A DNA stretch of 49,011 nucleotides from Polaromonas glacialis (GCF_000709345.1 NZ_KL448329.1:1-49011), one strand, 5' to 3'; positions 15,901 through 24,245 are shown, numbered from the stretch's first letter. The notes: generated from the letters alone by a model not told the origin. Translations and numbers: made by a program.

Positions 15901-18827
15901 GGTCGCTCGAGCTTCGTCTCGAATTCCGGCAGCCACAACCATCCGTGCATCGACTCCAGCAATTCATCCAGGTTGATGGCGCTTCGCAAGTAAAGGCGCA
16001 CGGAGGTCCCGCGCGATGCCTGCGACGTGTCCCGCTGAATCCTGAACAGGTTGCTGCCGGCAATCACGCGCGCGCCGACGCCCGGATCCCGGTCCACGCC
16101 GTTGCGGCTGAGCCGGCGCGTGCGCAACAGCAATTCCTCGGCCACCATGAAGTAGCTGAAGACGCCGATGCCAAAGCGGCTGTTCGGGAAGATTTCAATG
16201 CCCATCTCGCTCCAGGCTGCCTTCTCGACGTGGAACTCGTGGCTGTCGGTGAAGCGCCGGCCGGCTTGCGCAAAGAACGAGCGCAAGTGACGCTCAGTCA
16301 TGCCGATGCCGTCGTCCACGCATTCGACATAGGTCCGCTGCCGCTCTCCTTCGTCGTAGCCGGCGCGGAACACGATCAAGCCTGTATAGGCCGGAATGCT
16401 CGAATCCGACAATCGCAGGTAGTCGGTCCTAGCCCGCCGCAGCCGGCAGGCATCCATGGCGTTCTGGTAGAGCTCGCGCAACGCCAGTTCGGGTCGGCCA
16501 TACAACTCCTTGCCCATCAGGAGCTGCATCACCCGACCATGGTCGAGTATGAATTGCAGGTGCGGCCGGATGTACACCTTGCGGCCGTGGGCGTCCTCCT
16601 CGGGTGTGACCCGGAGATCCGAGAAATGCCGCGGTAGCACCGAGAGCAACCCGCCGGCGTCGACGCGCGCCCTGGGTGCCAGCTTGTGCCCATGCGCGTC
16701 CAGCGCTTCCACCAGGCGTTGCGCCGCCAGGTCCACCGCCTCATGCGGGCACACTAGGCCCAGCACCAGCCCGGTACCTTCCGCGTACCAGCCGATCTTC
16801 GCGAAGATGCGCACGTAGGCCGCGGCCGAACTCTGCGCAGCCAAGCCTAGGTGGTCGACCAGAACCCTGTCGAGCCGGCGCGGATCCGCGCTCATGCTTG
16901 CCGCAAGGGACAGCAGGTGCGCTAGCGTGGCCTCGTGCAAGTGCCAGTCGCTAGGCGGCGGGCCGATCCGCTCATCGTCGAGGAGCTTGCCACCGCCCAG
17001 CGGTTCGCGACCGGCCTCGATCTCCTCAAAGTCGGCATACATCAGGCGAGCGAGCTGGACGATGCGTCGACCGCCGAGCACGACGCTCACGCGGTCGTCC
17101 CGCACGGCAAACTCAGGCAGGGCGAACAAAGTGCCCAGGTCGGCGTTGATCCAGCCGCCGATCGAATGCTCGGCCGCATCGGGCACGTATTCCCAGAGTT
17201 CACCGCTGACGTGGAGGAACCGGTTCAGGCACCAGGCCGCGAGATCCTCGGCTTCCGTCACGGCGCCGCGGTGCCAGAGCTGCGCATGCCGCTCGGCCAG
17301 CATCTCTTCCGAGCGGAACGAGTTGCGCCACGCGATCCAGGGGGCGCTCGGGTTCGCATCCGCTTCGTCCACCAGCGGGCGCAGAGGATCACCTCCAATT
17401 GTCAGCATCAGCGTACCGGCCGCCAGGATGGCCTCGTAGACATGGGGCACGACCAGAGCAATGGCCGCTTCCGCGGGCGACAGCATGGCAGCCTTGTCGC
17501 CCAGAAGCACCAGCAGTTGCCGGATGACGCGCGCCGGTGCTTGCAGGTCGCGCCAGCGGTCGGTCGGTACCGCCGCCACGGCGCGATGGACCATGGCCTC
17601 GGCATTCCAGACGATCTGCCGGATGCCAGTGGCCAGTTCCGGCGACCCGTCCGCCACCGTCTGCCACAGCGGGCTGCCCTCGATCTCGACGCACCACGGA
17701 GACCTCCGGCCCTGCTGGAGGGTGGGGCTGCCCGAAAGCGGATCGACCTCCCCGGGTTTGTCGTCAAAGTCAAGCTCCAGAGTGCCGTTGGAGGCTGCCC
17801 GGTACACGGCGCCGGAGGGATGCCAGTGCCCGTTGGGCGACCAGGCCCAGAACTTGACCCGCGCCTGCTGTGGGTGTCCGGTCTCGCCGACTGAGAGCTC
17901 GATCACCTGAAAGCCGTTGATCCAGCGCGGACCTTCGTCGCCCTCGTAGAGTGAGCCGGCGGCGAGGACACGCAGTTGACGGTCCGGATCACGGGTGGTC
18001 GTAACCCCCGGGTCGTGCATGTGCCCACGCAACGCCACGTCCACGTAGGCCGCCAGCAGGTTGAACGCTAGCTTCTCGTCGGCCAGATCGGTTAGCGGGT
18101 GGTGCATGAGCGCAATGGTCGGACCTTCCAGCCGCCTACCCCGGTCAGACGCCAGCAATTCGATCTGGTTCTCTGTCAGTTGCAGACGTTTGGCATCGTC
18201 ATCGCCGCCCGCCAGCCACGCCGTGTCAAGCCCAACGATGTTCACGTGGAAGGGAAATCCCGGAAATTGCACGCGGGATCGATAGCCCACGGTTCGATGG
18301 GGATGCAAGCGAGGGTCGAGATCGCCGCGCCCGAGATGCGTCACCCAGTTCCAGAAGTTCTGGCTGCGGCCTCGTAGCGTGGCGCGCCATTCAGGGTGTT
18401 CGCCCAGCGTTCGGGTAATCCCGGCCAGCCAATCGCTGAACTCCGCCTGGCGTTCGTTCGCCACGGCACGGATCTGCTCCCAAAGTTCCTTCTCGTGCGT
18501 CCGCAGGATGTCGTGGTTGCCGGGAACCACGAAGAAGCGGTCGATGCTGAGCCCGCAGATCTTCAGCAGCCGGCGTACCAGATCGGTGGCAATGTCGTAC
18601 TCTTCCTTCAGGCCCCAATCGGCGATGTCGCCGGTGAAGCAGATCAGGTCGATCGGTTCCGATCGGCAAAACTTCAATAGCTCGGCTTCGAAGTTGCTGG
18701 CCTGGAGCACGCGGTGACGGCCCGGCGCCTTGACCTCGATCAGGCGCAGGCGCTCTTCCTTCATCCAACTTAACGCCACGCGTTCGTGCAGATCCGAGAT
18801 GTGAAGGATACGCAGTCGATAAACCAT
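12948..18827 (-). CDS. Metallophosphoesterase + Hsp90-type ATPase giant protein
   Basis: About 1,959 residues from ATG 18827; the frame is open to 18929. I prefer 18827 because the fold begins at once (VYRLRILHISDLH) and the upstream ATG lies in a 20-bp tandem repeat. Using the open-frame numbering, the calcineurin-like phosphoesterase (residues ~38-340) shows D46-x-H48, G100-D101, GNHD (137-140), a His pair in ALMHHPLTD and GHMHDP. The long middle region is helical. A GHKL ATPase (~800-1050) has LRELYQNAMDACR with the Mg-binding Asn, DDGIGM and SRFGIGVFSYFM. The C-terminal ~700 residues contain degenerate repeats ending LG-V/I-x-x-P. First gene of an operon with a GRDP-like and an unknown protein. 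The architecture suggests an NTP-regulated conflict protein, but that role is inference. Confidence 0.88.
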   Translation of the reverse strand: MVYRLRILHISDLHERVALSWMKEERLRLIEVKAPGRHRVLQASNFEAELLKFCRSEPIDLICFTGDIADWGLKEEYDIATDLVRRLLKICGLSIDRFFVVPGNHDILRTHEKELWEQIRAVANERQAEFSDWLAGITRTLGEHPEWRATLRGRSQNFWNWVTHLGRGDLDPRLHPHRTVGYRSRVQFPGFPFHVNIVGLDTAWLAGGDDDAKRLQLTENQIELLASDRGRRLEGPTIALMHHPLTDLADEKLAFNLLAAYVDVALRGHMHDPGVTTTRDPDRQLRVLAAGSLYEGDEGPRWINGFQVIELSVGETGHPQQARVKFWAWSPNGHWHPSGAVYRAASNGTLELDFDDKPGEVDPLSGSPTLQQGRRSPWCVEIEGSPLWQTVADGSPELATGIRQIVWNAEAMVHRAVAAVPTDRWRDLQAPARVIRQLLVLLGDKAAMLSPAEAAIALVVPHVYEAILAAGTLMLTIGGDPLRPLVDEADANPSAPWIAWRNSFRSEEMLAERHAQLWHRGAVTEAEDLAAWCLNRFLHVSGELWEYVPDAAEHSIGGWINADLGTLFALPEFAVRDDRVSVVLGGRRIVQLARLMYADFEEIEAGREPLGGGKLLDDERIGPPPSDWHLHEATLAHLLSLAASMSADPRRLDRVLVDHLGLAAQSSAAAYVRIFAKIGWYAEGTGLVLGLVCPHEAVDLAAQRLVEALDAHGHKLAPRARVDAGGLLSVLPRHFSDLRVTPEEDAHGRKVYIRPHLQFILDHGRVMQLLMGKELYGRPELALRELYQNAMDACRLRRARTDYLRLSDSSIPAYTGLIVFRAGYDEGERQRTYVECVDDGIGMTERHLRSFFAQAGRRFTDSHEFHVEKAAWSEMGIEIFPNSRFGIGVFSYFMVAEELLLRTRRLSRNGVDRDPGVGARVIAGSNLFRIQRDTSQASRGTSVRLYLRSAINLDELLESMHGWLWLPEFETKLERPGQPPLLLEAGQPAPGFKRALPDAVAMSHGRDRNGHARFYWHSVGEQDNAGALHLLVDGVSTAAAKTLRAPYLLANLNEDLRPELKVDRSEVTSWPRGFNHLTQAIRDGGWHALLDLPKVDLFALEAAFEDWLLPLAFIDRNWRSGSLAAALLPARADSTQTAAFPALSSMLLKRPIGVAPMLDAWLFRQEWLWHGRGRRDEQINGLTALFCSSCGGALARWLAARAAALAPSAVLPEAYKMLGLYAAQRGWSDVESLGLRLLSSDVSWNWNASGIVKLSLVRLIEAADSWALTLAEIADLARPLADLGVVLPDVDHLARCEVPGVAAISLLRRISGNYRNPHHVLSLGKILSAALSMGMSMADISQACAELRSTGLRVVVPPITADLSKLTADHRKFLDQLGNNDEETLQGANCLTADDLQLVMHHLSCGASSALECLRSLPSLGFSIEKLEALGNDPLRLDLLFHDRTYLSKCVTARRQLAVAVLHRLPLTVVAEAALALRDFGFEAESLPGGHAEFVPGQRDLDLHDALSRMGRPWTALVEVAAKYDMTWGDVEKALARLPPLAGETPPPMPAEFQPTQRHVALMASTRDSSGSFTIAPARLVTACVDWSCTLGDVLAVAEPLAALGVQIPPCSGLPANYRPDDLMARLLSRRLDGREPWRSTVPPGQVVEALSRSSFKYEAVVAACASLHALGIQVPTLDRYRGVRPTEAFKILLSEELDGQAPWVQEVNASHLVWACGELEMSLGIAADMLLVLGALPEALHEKVAPVRDFIPEERHLVLLTQYLRLGGRDFRRIDGQLPLGHLLNAAVKWSCSLQQVMDWARPLEMLGVIQWPHIDPENRGFAPNERHLILLSRNGDGHAPWYDKVDPYMLRTISNRDGWKGQIFIDVLQSLARLGIQVPPIFELTTQAGALVLRMLRHLPHDQNTVFACNVAAVLETNYTGFSDFLAIFPVLEGFGLDVSDARSFIEFWLQRGIGPG

Positions 18828-18928
18828 GAATCGCTGTCGTTGTTGGTATCTCCGAGTGCCCGTGACCGGCGGCCGTAATGCGTTGTCGTGAGCATGGCGC
18901 GCAGCCTGCGCGTACGAACGCTGGTTCA

Positions 18929-18968
18929 TTCAGTATGCACGAACTGCGTTCAATATGCACGAACCGCG
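18929..18968. repeat. Tandem 20-bp repeats upstream of the giant gene
   Basis: TTCAGTATGCACGAACTGCG (18929-18948) is followed directly by TTCAATATGCACGAACCGCG (18949-18968), two differences in 20. A weaker third partial copy (GATATACGCACGG) follows. A 20-bp period puts both sites on nearly the same face of the helix. They lie ~100-140 bp upstream of the preferred start of the MPE-Hsp90 gene and between it and the divergent DUF932 gene, as expected for an operator. Confidence 0.65.
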
Positions 18969-19102
18969 GATATACGCACGGGCGCCAGATCGCCTAATTG
19001 GTTTTAGGTTTAGGGAGCAATAGAACGTAAAACCCCGTTAAGGCTGCGCTTGTCGCATTCGCCAGTCTCTAGTTCCAGGGGAAACCGTGCACAAATTATC
19101 CT

Positions 19103-19951
19103 TTGCGCAACAGTACATTGGCTGTTGCCTTAGAAGTTACCGGCTCAACATCACTGAGAAGCCCTGCCTTTGACGACCAAAAGGTGCTGTACCGCAGCGA
19201 CACCAAGGCGCCCTTGTCAGTGGTCAGCAGCCGCTACCAGGTAGTCCAGCCCAAGGCCGTGCTGGAGTTCTACCGCGACCTGACGGAAGTCTCCGGCTTC
19301 GAGCTGGAAACCGCCGGCGTCTTGAAGGAAGGCCGCAAGTTCTGGGCACTGGCGCGTACCGGCAAGTCCATGGCGCTCAAGGGCAATGATGTCGTCAACG
19401 GCTACCTGCTGCTGGCCACATCCTGCGACGGGAGTCTGGCCACCACGGCGACGCCCACGACCATTCGCGTGGTGTGCAATAACACGCTCACCATTGCGCT
19501 GAATGGCGCCAGCAGCGCGATCAAGGTGCCGCACAGCACCAGCTTTGATGCGCAAGCCGTCAAGAAGCAGCTCGGGATTGCCGTCTCGCAATGGGACAGC
19601 TTCATGTACCGCATGAAAACGCTGTCCGAGCGCAAGGTCAAAAACCACGAGGCCATGAACTACTTCCTCAAGGTGCTGTGCCAGACCGACAGCCAGCCCG
19701 ATCAGGCCGCCGTCCTGACGAACGAGCGCGCGCTCAAGAAAGTCCAGTCCATGTACGAGGGGCAGGGACACGGCGCGGAACTAGCGTCGGCCAGCGGCAC
19801 GGCCTGGGGATTGCTCAACGCGGTCACCGAGTTCGTGGACCACGAAAAGCGCGCCCGCAGCCAGGAGTTCCGGCTGGACAGCGCCTGGTTTGGCCAGGGC
19901 GCCAGCCTCAAGCAGCGCGCCCTGCACCACGCCTTGCTGCTGGCGGCTTGA
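19103..19951 (+). pseudogene. DUF932 family protein, probably 5'-truncated
   Basis: The bulk of the protein matches DUF932 plasmid/phage proteins: LSVVSSRYQVVQPKAVLEFY, then FETAGVLKEG-like text and TTIRVVCNNTLTIALNG. Family members usually have ~60-100 more residues before the VLYRSD...SSRYQ block. Here the frame opens only at a TTG (19103) without a ribosome-binding site, and the first ~20 residues look unrelated. The left end probably marks a junction where the neighbouring operon arrived. It might still be expressed from a remote start. A strong terminator follows at 20014-20047. Confidence 0.7.
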
Positions 19952-20013
19952 AGCGATCTGTCTTCTTGCGGCCATCCGGCCAGCCACCCCTCCGGCCAAG
20001 CGCCGGCATAGAT

Positions 20014-20047
20014 CCCCGTTCAATTTTCCGAATTGAACGGGGTTTTT
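20014..20047 (+). terminator. Rho-independent terminator after DUF932 gene
   Basis: A perfect 12-bp stem, CCCCGTTCAATT pairing with AATTGAACGGGG, with a TTCCG loop, followed by TTTTT. Typical intrinsic terminator. Confidence 0.9.
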
Positions 20048-20087
20048 CATTTGTGCCAACCCATTTCACCAACCCCAAGGAACCACC

Positions 20088-21101
20088 ATGAACCCCTTCA
20101 CCCAGGCCTCACCTACCGCTCCATCCACCGCCAAACCCCAGGCAGCCCTGAAGCTGGTCAAGACCAACCAGATCAACCGCGACGAGTGGCTGGCCGTGCG
20201 CAAGCGCGGCATTGGCAGCTCGGACGCGGGCGCTGCCGTCGGGCTGCACCCCTACAAGTCCCATCTGGAGCTGTGGATGGAAAAGACCGGCCGCGACGGC
20301 AATCTGCCCATCACCGACCCGAACGATGAGCTGAGCCCGATGTACTGGGGCACGCTGCTCGAATCCATCGTGGCGAGCCACTACACCAAACGCACCGGAC
20401 GCAAGGTGCGGCGCATCAACGCCGTGCTGCAGCACCCGACTGAGCCCTGGATGCTGGCCAACATCGACCGGGAGGTCGTTGGCAGCCCGGACGTGCAGAT
20501 TTTGGAGTGCAAGACCGCCGGCATGAACGGCGCCAGGCTCTGGAAGGATGGCGTGCCCGAATACGTCCAGCTCCAGGTCATGCACCAGCTGGCCGTCACT
20601 GGCAAGCAGGCCGCCGACGTGGCCGTCTTGATTTGCGGGCAGGAATTGCAGGTGCATCGCATCGAGCGCGACGACGCCATGATTCACCGCCTAATGGCGC
20701 TGGAACGCCAGTTCTGGAGCTATGTGGAGCGTGACCAGGCGCCGCCCGCCGATGGCTCGGACTCGGCCGATCTGGCGCTGCGCGCTTTGTACCCGCACGA
20801 CAGCGGCCAGACGCTGGATTTCTCGCAGGACACCTCCATGTCGGCCGCGTTCTCGGACCTCCTGGTGATTCGCCAGGTGCTGGCCACGAACACCCAGTTC
20901 GAGGCCCAGGTCAAGCAGCGTATCCAGCAGCGCATGGGGATAGCGACCAAGGCGCTGTTTGAAACAGGCAGCGTCACCTGGAAACGCAGCAAGGACGGGG
21001 TTGGACTGGACATCCTGAGCCTGCTCAAGGACCAGCCCGAACTCGCGCAGCAGTACCCCTTGGTCAAGCCCGGCTCCCGGCGGTTTCTCGTCAACGGCTG
21101 A
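20088..21101 (+). CDS. YqaJ-type exonuclease/recombinase
   Basis: A 337-residue member of the YqaJ-like viral recombinase (lambda-exonuclease fold) family. Signatures are the N-terminal RKRGIGSSDAGAAVGLHPY, the catalytic Glu region ELSPMYWGTLLE, and the metal-ligand block LECKTAG. A coiled, helical C-terminal extension (~200-337) follows. Such enzymes digest dsDNA ends to provide ssDNA for annealing, here probably in plasmid recombination or establishment. It has its own start, a terminator upstream and another downstream (21149-21184). Confidence 0.88.
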   Translation: MNPFTQASPTAPSTAKPQAALKLVKTNQINRDEWLAVRKRGIGSSDAGAAVGLHPYKSHLELWMEKTGRDGNLPITDPNDELSPMYWGTLLESIVASHYTKRTGRKVRRINAVLQHPTEPWMLANIDREVVGSPDVQILECKTAGMNGARLWKDGVPEYVQLQVMHQLAVTGKQAADVAVLICGQELQVHRIERDDAMIHRLMALERQFWSYVERDQAPPADGSDSADLALRALYPHDSGQTLDFSQDTSMSAAFSDLLVIRQVLATNTQFEAQVKQRIQQRMGIATKALFETGSVTWKRSKDGVGLDILSLLKDQPELAQQYPLVKPGSRRFLVNG

Positions 21102-21148
21102 TTCTCGTTCAGCCAAATCCGTAACGCCTCTTTAGGGGCCTGCGAAGC

Positions 21149-21184
21149 AGCCCGCTCCCGTTTATTCGGGCAGCGGGCTTTTTT
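21149..21184 (+). terminator. Rho-independent terminator after yqaJ-like gene
   Basis: AGCCCGCTCCCG (21149-21160) pairs with CGGGCAGCGGGCT (21167-21179) around TTTATT, followed by a T-run. Confidence 0.88.
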
Positions 21185-21236
21185 ACGTTCTTTCGCTTTT
21201 CTTCAACCGCCTCTTCAACCACCCAAGGAAACCACC

Positions 21237-22193
21237 ATGCTCAAAGGACTCGCTTTAACACCCCCGGTCATTGGCCGGATTGCCATTGGAAAAATCATCG
21301 TGAAAGACGGCAAGCGCCTGCCGGAAAAGGACGACGAATTCACCGTCACCAGCCAGGTGCAAAACCGCGACGGCTGGGTGAACCATCCGCTGGATGCCAC
21401 CTTGCGAAAAGATGCGTCCACCAAGCTGCGCAGCATTCCGGTGCGGCTGCTGTTCGATGATCCGGACCTGAACCTGCGCGCCAGCTACTCGCTGTTCGAC
21501 CGGGGAACGGGCCGGCCGCTGTGCGTCGGCAACGGCGAGACCTGCCGGCGCTCGACCGCCTCGGGTATCCAGACACTGCCTTGTCCCTCGCCGGAAGCGT
21601 GCGACCTCGCCCTGGGCGGGTATTGCAAGCCCTATGGCCGGCTGAACGTTCGCATCGGTGACGACGATGAGCTGGGCAGCTTTGTCTTTCGCACCACCGG
21701 GTTCAACAGCATCCGCACGCTCTCGACCCGGCTGAAGTATTTCCATGCGGTGTCGGGTGGCCTGCTTTCGACCCTGCCGCTGGAATTGCGCCTGCGGGGC
21801 AAATCGACCACGCAGTCGCACCGCTCGGCAATCTACTACGTGGACCTGACCGTGCGGTCGGGCATGACGATGAACGAAGCCATCAGCGCGGCCAGGCTGC
21901 AGGGCGCCGAGCGCCACGTCACGGGCTTTGACCAGGCGGCGCTGGACATTGCGGCGCGCCAGGGCTTTGCCGACGGGGCGTTCGAGGAGTCCGAGGAGGA
22001 AGGCGCGGCGGTCATCGAGGAGTTTTATCCGGAAAACCTTGAGAGCTGCGCGCAAGAAATGCCCGCTGCCAAGCCAGCCAAGGTACTACTCGCCGACAAA
22101 CTCAGCCAGAAAGCGGCGCAGCTCAATGGAAATGGCGCTTCGGCTTCTAGCACCGTAGCCGCGCGCGCATCTGACCGGGACGGACGGCCGTGA
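21237..22193 (+). CDS. Recombination-directionality-factor-like, Cys-rich protein
   Basis: A 318-residue protein common on plasmids and integrative elements and often annotated as a hydrolase or metal-binding protein. I place it near the RDF-like (phage Gp3-like) family because of KRLPEKDDEFTVTSQVQNRD and GWVNHPLD..LR, followed by a Cys cluster (CVGNGETCRR, PCPSPEACDL, GYCKPYGRL) that probably binds zinc. The C-terminus is acidic and low complexity. The next small gene overlaps its stop (GTGA), so they are coupled. Assignment by pattern only. Confidence 0.65.
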   Translation: MLKGLALTPPVIGRIAIGKIIVKDGKRLPEKDDEFTVTSQVQNRDGWVNHPLDATLRKDASTKLRSIPVRLLFDDPDLNLRASYSLFDRGTGRPLCVGNGETCRRSTASGIQTLPCPSPEACDLALGGYCKPYGRLNVRIGDDDELGSFVFRTTGFNSIRTLSTRLKYFHAVSGGLLSTLPLELRLRGKSTTQSHRSAIYYVDLTVRSGMTMNEAISAARLQGAERHVTGFDQAALDIAARQGFADGAFEESEEEGAAVIEEFYPENLESCAQEMPAAKPAKVLLADKLSQKAAQLNGNGASASSTVAARASDRDGRP

Positions 22194-22372
22194 GCGCCAG
22201 GGACGTGATTGTCTTTCAGCGCATCAGCGGCGGCTGGGTGTACGAATACACCCGCGACGGCGAAACCTACCGTGGGTGTGACCACGACCCCGGGCAAGCC
22301 AGGGCGCGCCTGTTGCGCGTGCTGGGCTGGGACAAAAAGCGATTCGACAAGGCCGATTTCCGGCGTTTCTAG
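22190..22372 (+). CDS. Small 60-aa hypothetical protein
   Basis: GTG start overlapping the upstream stop by 4 bp, a sign of translational coupling to the RDF-like gene. Basic protein with WVYEYTRDGETYRGCDHDP and a C-terminal RARLLRVLGWDKKRFD. No family recognised. Confidence 0.65.
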   Translation: MSARDVIVFQRISGGWVYEYTRDGETYRGCDHDPGQARARLLRVLGWDKKRFDKADFRRF

Positions 22373-22382
22373 CACCTTCCCC

Positions 22383-22408
22383 AAACCCCGCACGCCGGGG
22401 GTTTTTTC
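22383..22408 (+). terminator. Short intrinsic terminator
   Basis: AAACCCC pairs with GGGGTTT across an 8-nt loop and is followed by a T-run, just after the 60-aa gene. Confidence 0.65.
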
Positions 22409-22447
22409 TTTTCATTTTTTCTCAACAACTTTCACAGGAGTCAATCC

Positions 22448-22996
22448 ATGAACCCATCTCTCAGAACCGCAACCAAAACCAAAACCGAAATCGTCATGGC
22501 CACCTGGGCCGGGCGCGCCGGACCAGGCTACTGGGGCGACAGCGACTTTCTCAGCTATGACAACCAGTCCACGGCTTTGTGGCTGTCGCTGCGCGGCGTG
22601 GTGTCGGGCGATCCGTACAGCTTCATGGCTAGCAGCTGCCGCGCCATGGCTGACCTGGGCCTGTATGTCTGGCTGGACATTCACGGCACCGTCAGCATCG
22701 ACTTGCGGCTGCACGATGCGGGTTCCTTGACCTTGGCCGAAGGCGAGCAGCGCATGAAGCTGCTCAGGCGCCTTCACCTCAAAGGCAAGGCGTATCCGTT
22801 CAATGGCTTTGCGCGCAAAACCACGGTGCATGCCGAACTCGGCCGGGCGCTTGATGCCCTGGGCATTCGCCGGGCGCTGGTGTACCACGGCGTCAACACG
22901 GTTGAGACGTATGAAGCGGTCGGCGTGGCCGTCGAGCGCATCGCCGCCAGCCTGCACGAACGCCTGGCGGGCATGAGGCGACGCTGCACCGCTTGA
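22448..22996 (+). CDS. Hypothetical 182-aa plasmid protein
   Basis: CAGGAG upstream of the ATG supports the start. The protein has a Gly/Trp-rich N-terminal part (WAGRAGPGYWGDSDFLSYD) and a C-terminal helix AVGVAVERIAASLHERLAG. No domain recognised. It follows the recombination genes and has their base composition, so it belongs to the accessory backbone. Confidence 0.65.
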   Translation: MNPSLRTATKTKTEIVMATWAGRAGPGYWGDSDFLSYDNQSTALWLSLRGVVSGDPYSFMASSCRAMADLGLYVWLDIHGTVSIDLRLHDAGSLTLAEGEQRMKLLRRLHLKGKAYPFNGFARKTTVHAELGRALDALGIRRALVYHGVNTVETYEAVGVAVERIAASLHERLAGMRRRCTA

Positions 22997-23181
22997 GCCC
23001 TCTCGCGTGCGGCGCATGGGTTTGAAGTGAATGCGTAGGCGTTGGGCCGGCCACCGCAACGAAAGATGCGTTTTGCTGCCCTTCAACTTTACTTCGGTAG
23101 CCTCCAGCTATCCCAGGCGCCAAGCGCGGCTGGGTTTTAGCCGGTCTATTTTTTTGCCGTTTTTCCAATCGGCTGGCCGAT

Positions 23182-23209
23182 TTGACATGCAGCTCGACAG
23201 CTGTAGACT
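23182..23209 (+). promoter_or_regulatory. Putative sigma-70 promoter of a small-ORF cluster
   Basis: TTGACA (23182-23187), 16-bp spacer, TAGACT (23204-23209), 17 bp before the ATG of a 38-codon ORF. Confidence 0.5.
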
Positions 23210-23226
23210 GACCGGAAGGCGCTGCT

Positions 23227-23343
23227 ATGGATGAGGTTGCGCAGGCATACACCGATCCGTTGACTTTTCTGATGACGCTCTCGCCGCAGGGTGGCATCTT
23301 CACGCTATTGGAAAGGAGAAAAAGCTTCACATCGAACCGGTGA
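23227..23343 (+). CDS. Very small ORF, 38 aa
   Basis: Begins MDEVAQAYTDPLTFLMTL. GGAAGG lies 8 nt upstream of the ATG and a promoter is placed directly before it. Too short to classify; it could be a leader peptide for the two following small ORFs. Confidence 0.35.
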   Translation: MDEVAQAYTDPLTFLMTLSPQGGIFTLLERRKSFTSNR

Positions 23344-23396
23344 CACCTCCGGGAGGCAGGTGCCGTCAGCCGTCAGAACCCCAACAGGAGAGACCC

Positions 23397-23540
23397 ATGC
23401 GCAAACCGTCCATGCTTGAGCCCAAACCCCCGCGCCTGACGCGTCACCTGCGCCGACTCCAGCAAGCGCTGGAAGCGAGCGCGCAGGACACAGCGCTGTT
23501 TTGGAAGCTGTGCGCCCCGAGCCGCAGCCGGCTGCATTGA
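23397..23540 (+). CDS. Small 47-aa basic ORF
   Basis: AGGAGAG stands 4 nt before the ATG at 23397, a good ribosome-binding site that decides the start over an upstream ATG at 23340. Pro/Arg-rich then helical (LTRHLRRLQQALEASAQ). Its TGA is followed immediately by the ATG of the next small ORF. Confidence 0.45.
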   Translation: MRKPSMLEPKPPRLTRHLRRLQQALEASAQDTALFWKLCAPSRSRLH

Positions 23541-23693
23541 ATGCGCACGATGTCCAGGACCTACCGCCAGGACGAGCGGCCCCGGCCCAAGCCGCGCCAG
23601 CTCAAACGTCAACGGCTCCAGGAGCTGCTGCAGTGGGACCGGCCCCAGCCTGAGCTTCGCCCCGAACCCGTGCAGTACAAGCCGCTGGGATAA
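23541..23693 (+). CDS. Small 50-aa Arg/Pro/Gln-rich ORF
   Basis: ATG directly abuts the TGA of the 47-aa ORF, which suggests re-initiation. It reads RTYRQDERPRPKP and later LKRQRLQELLQWDRP, very basic. No family recognised; moderate chance of being real. Confidence 0.4.
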   Translation: MRTMSRTYRQDERPRPKPRQLKRQRLQELLQWDRPQPELRPEPVQYKPLG

Positions 23694-23864
23694 ACGGTCT
23701 GACACGCCCAATCGCTCGTTCTGATAAGGGGGATTCAAAACGCGGCGCCTGCGACGGCGTGTCCAGCGCTGCATCGTTGCCGTGATGCATAGACGTGCCG
23801 GCCCGCGCCTGAAAAGACGTGAGTCACAAGCCGCTACCATTGCCTTCCATTCACAGGATCATCA

Positions 23865-24197
23865 ATGAACAGCACGAGCCAAAGAATCATCAGCGCATTG
23901 CAGCAACTTGAGCAGTTCATGCCAGGGCACCACAGCAACGCGCCCGATTACGCTGAAAATGTTTTGACCGGCGCCCGCGTTGCACCTGTACCCGATCCGT
24001 CTGATGAAGGTGTGGGCTTGCTTACCGTGACGTTCCCCGGTGGCAAGCCAATGACCGTAAACGGGCGGCTGTATCTCAAACTGCAAATCATTGAGAGCGC
24101 CCGGCTGGAGTTTGACGCAGATGAAGCGCTATCCAAAGTCGGCGTGCGAGTTACCGAACTTTCAGACCATCTTCGGCATAAGCACGACCTTAATTGA
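23865..24197 (+). CDS. Hypothetical 110-aa protein
   Basis: Soluble protein with N-terminal helix RIISALQQLEQF, a strand region GVGLLTVTFPGG, and an acidic C-terminal helix. No family recognised. Convergent with the next minus-strand gene. Confidence 0.55.
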   Translation: MNSTSQRIISALQQLEQFMPGHHSNAPDYAENVLTGARVAPVPDPSDEGVGLLTVTFPGGKPMTVNGRLYLKLQIIESARLEFDADEALSKVGVRVTELSDHLRHKHDLN

Positions 24198-24245
24198 GGG
24201 CGTAAAACTCCACTTGTGGGATCTGCCGAGTGGAACGCCCCAGGA

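Noticed and set aside
16935..17894. 319-codon plus-strand ORF (and 298 codons at 15741-16637)
   Set aside because: High-GC antisense shadows of the giant metallophosphoesterase/ATPase gene; no family resemblance.
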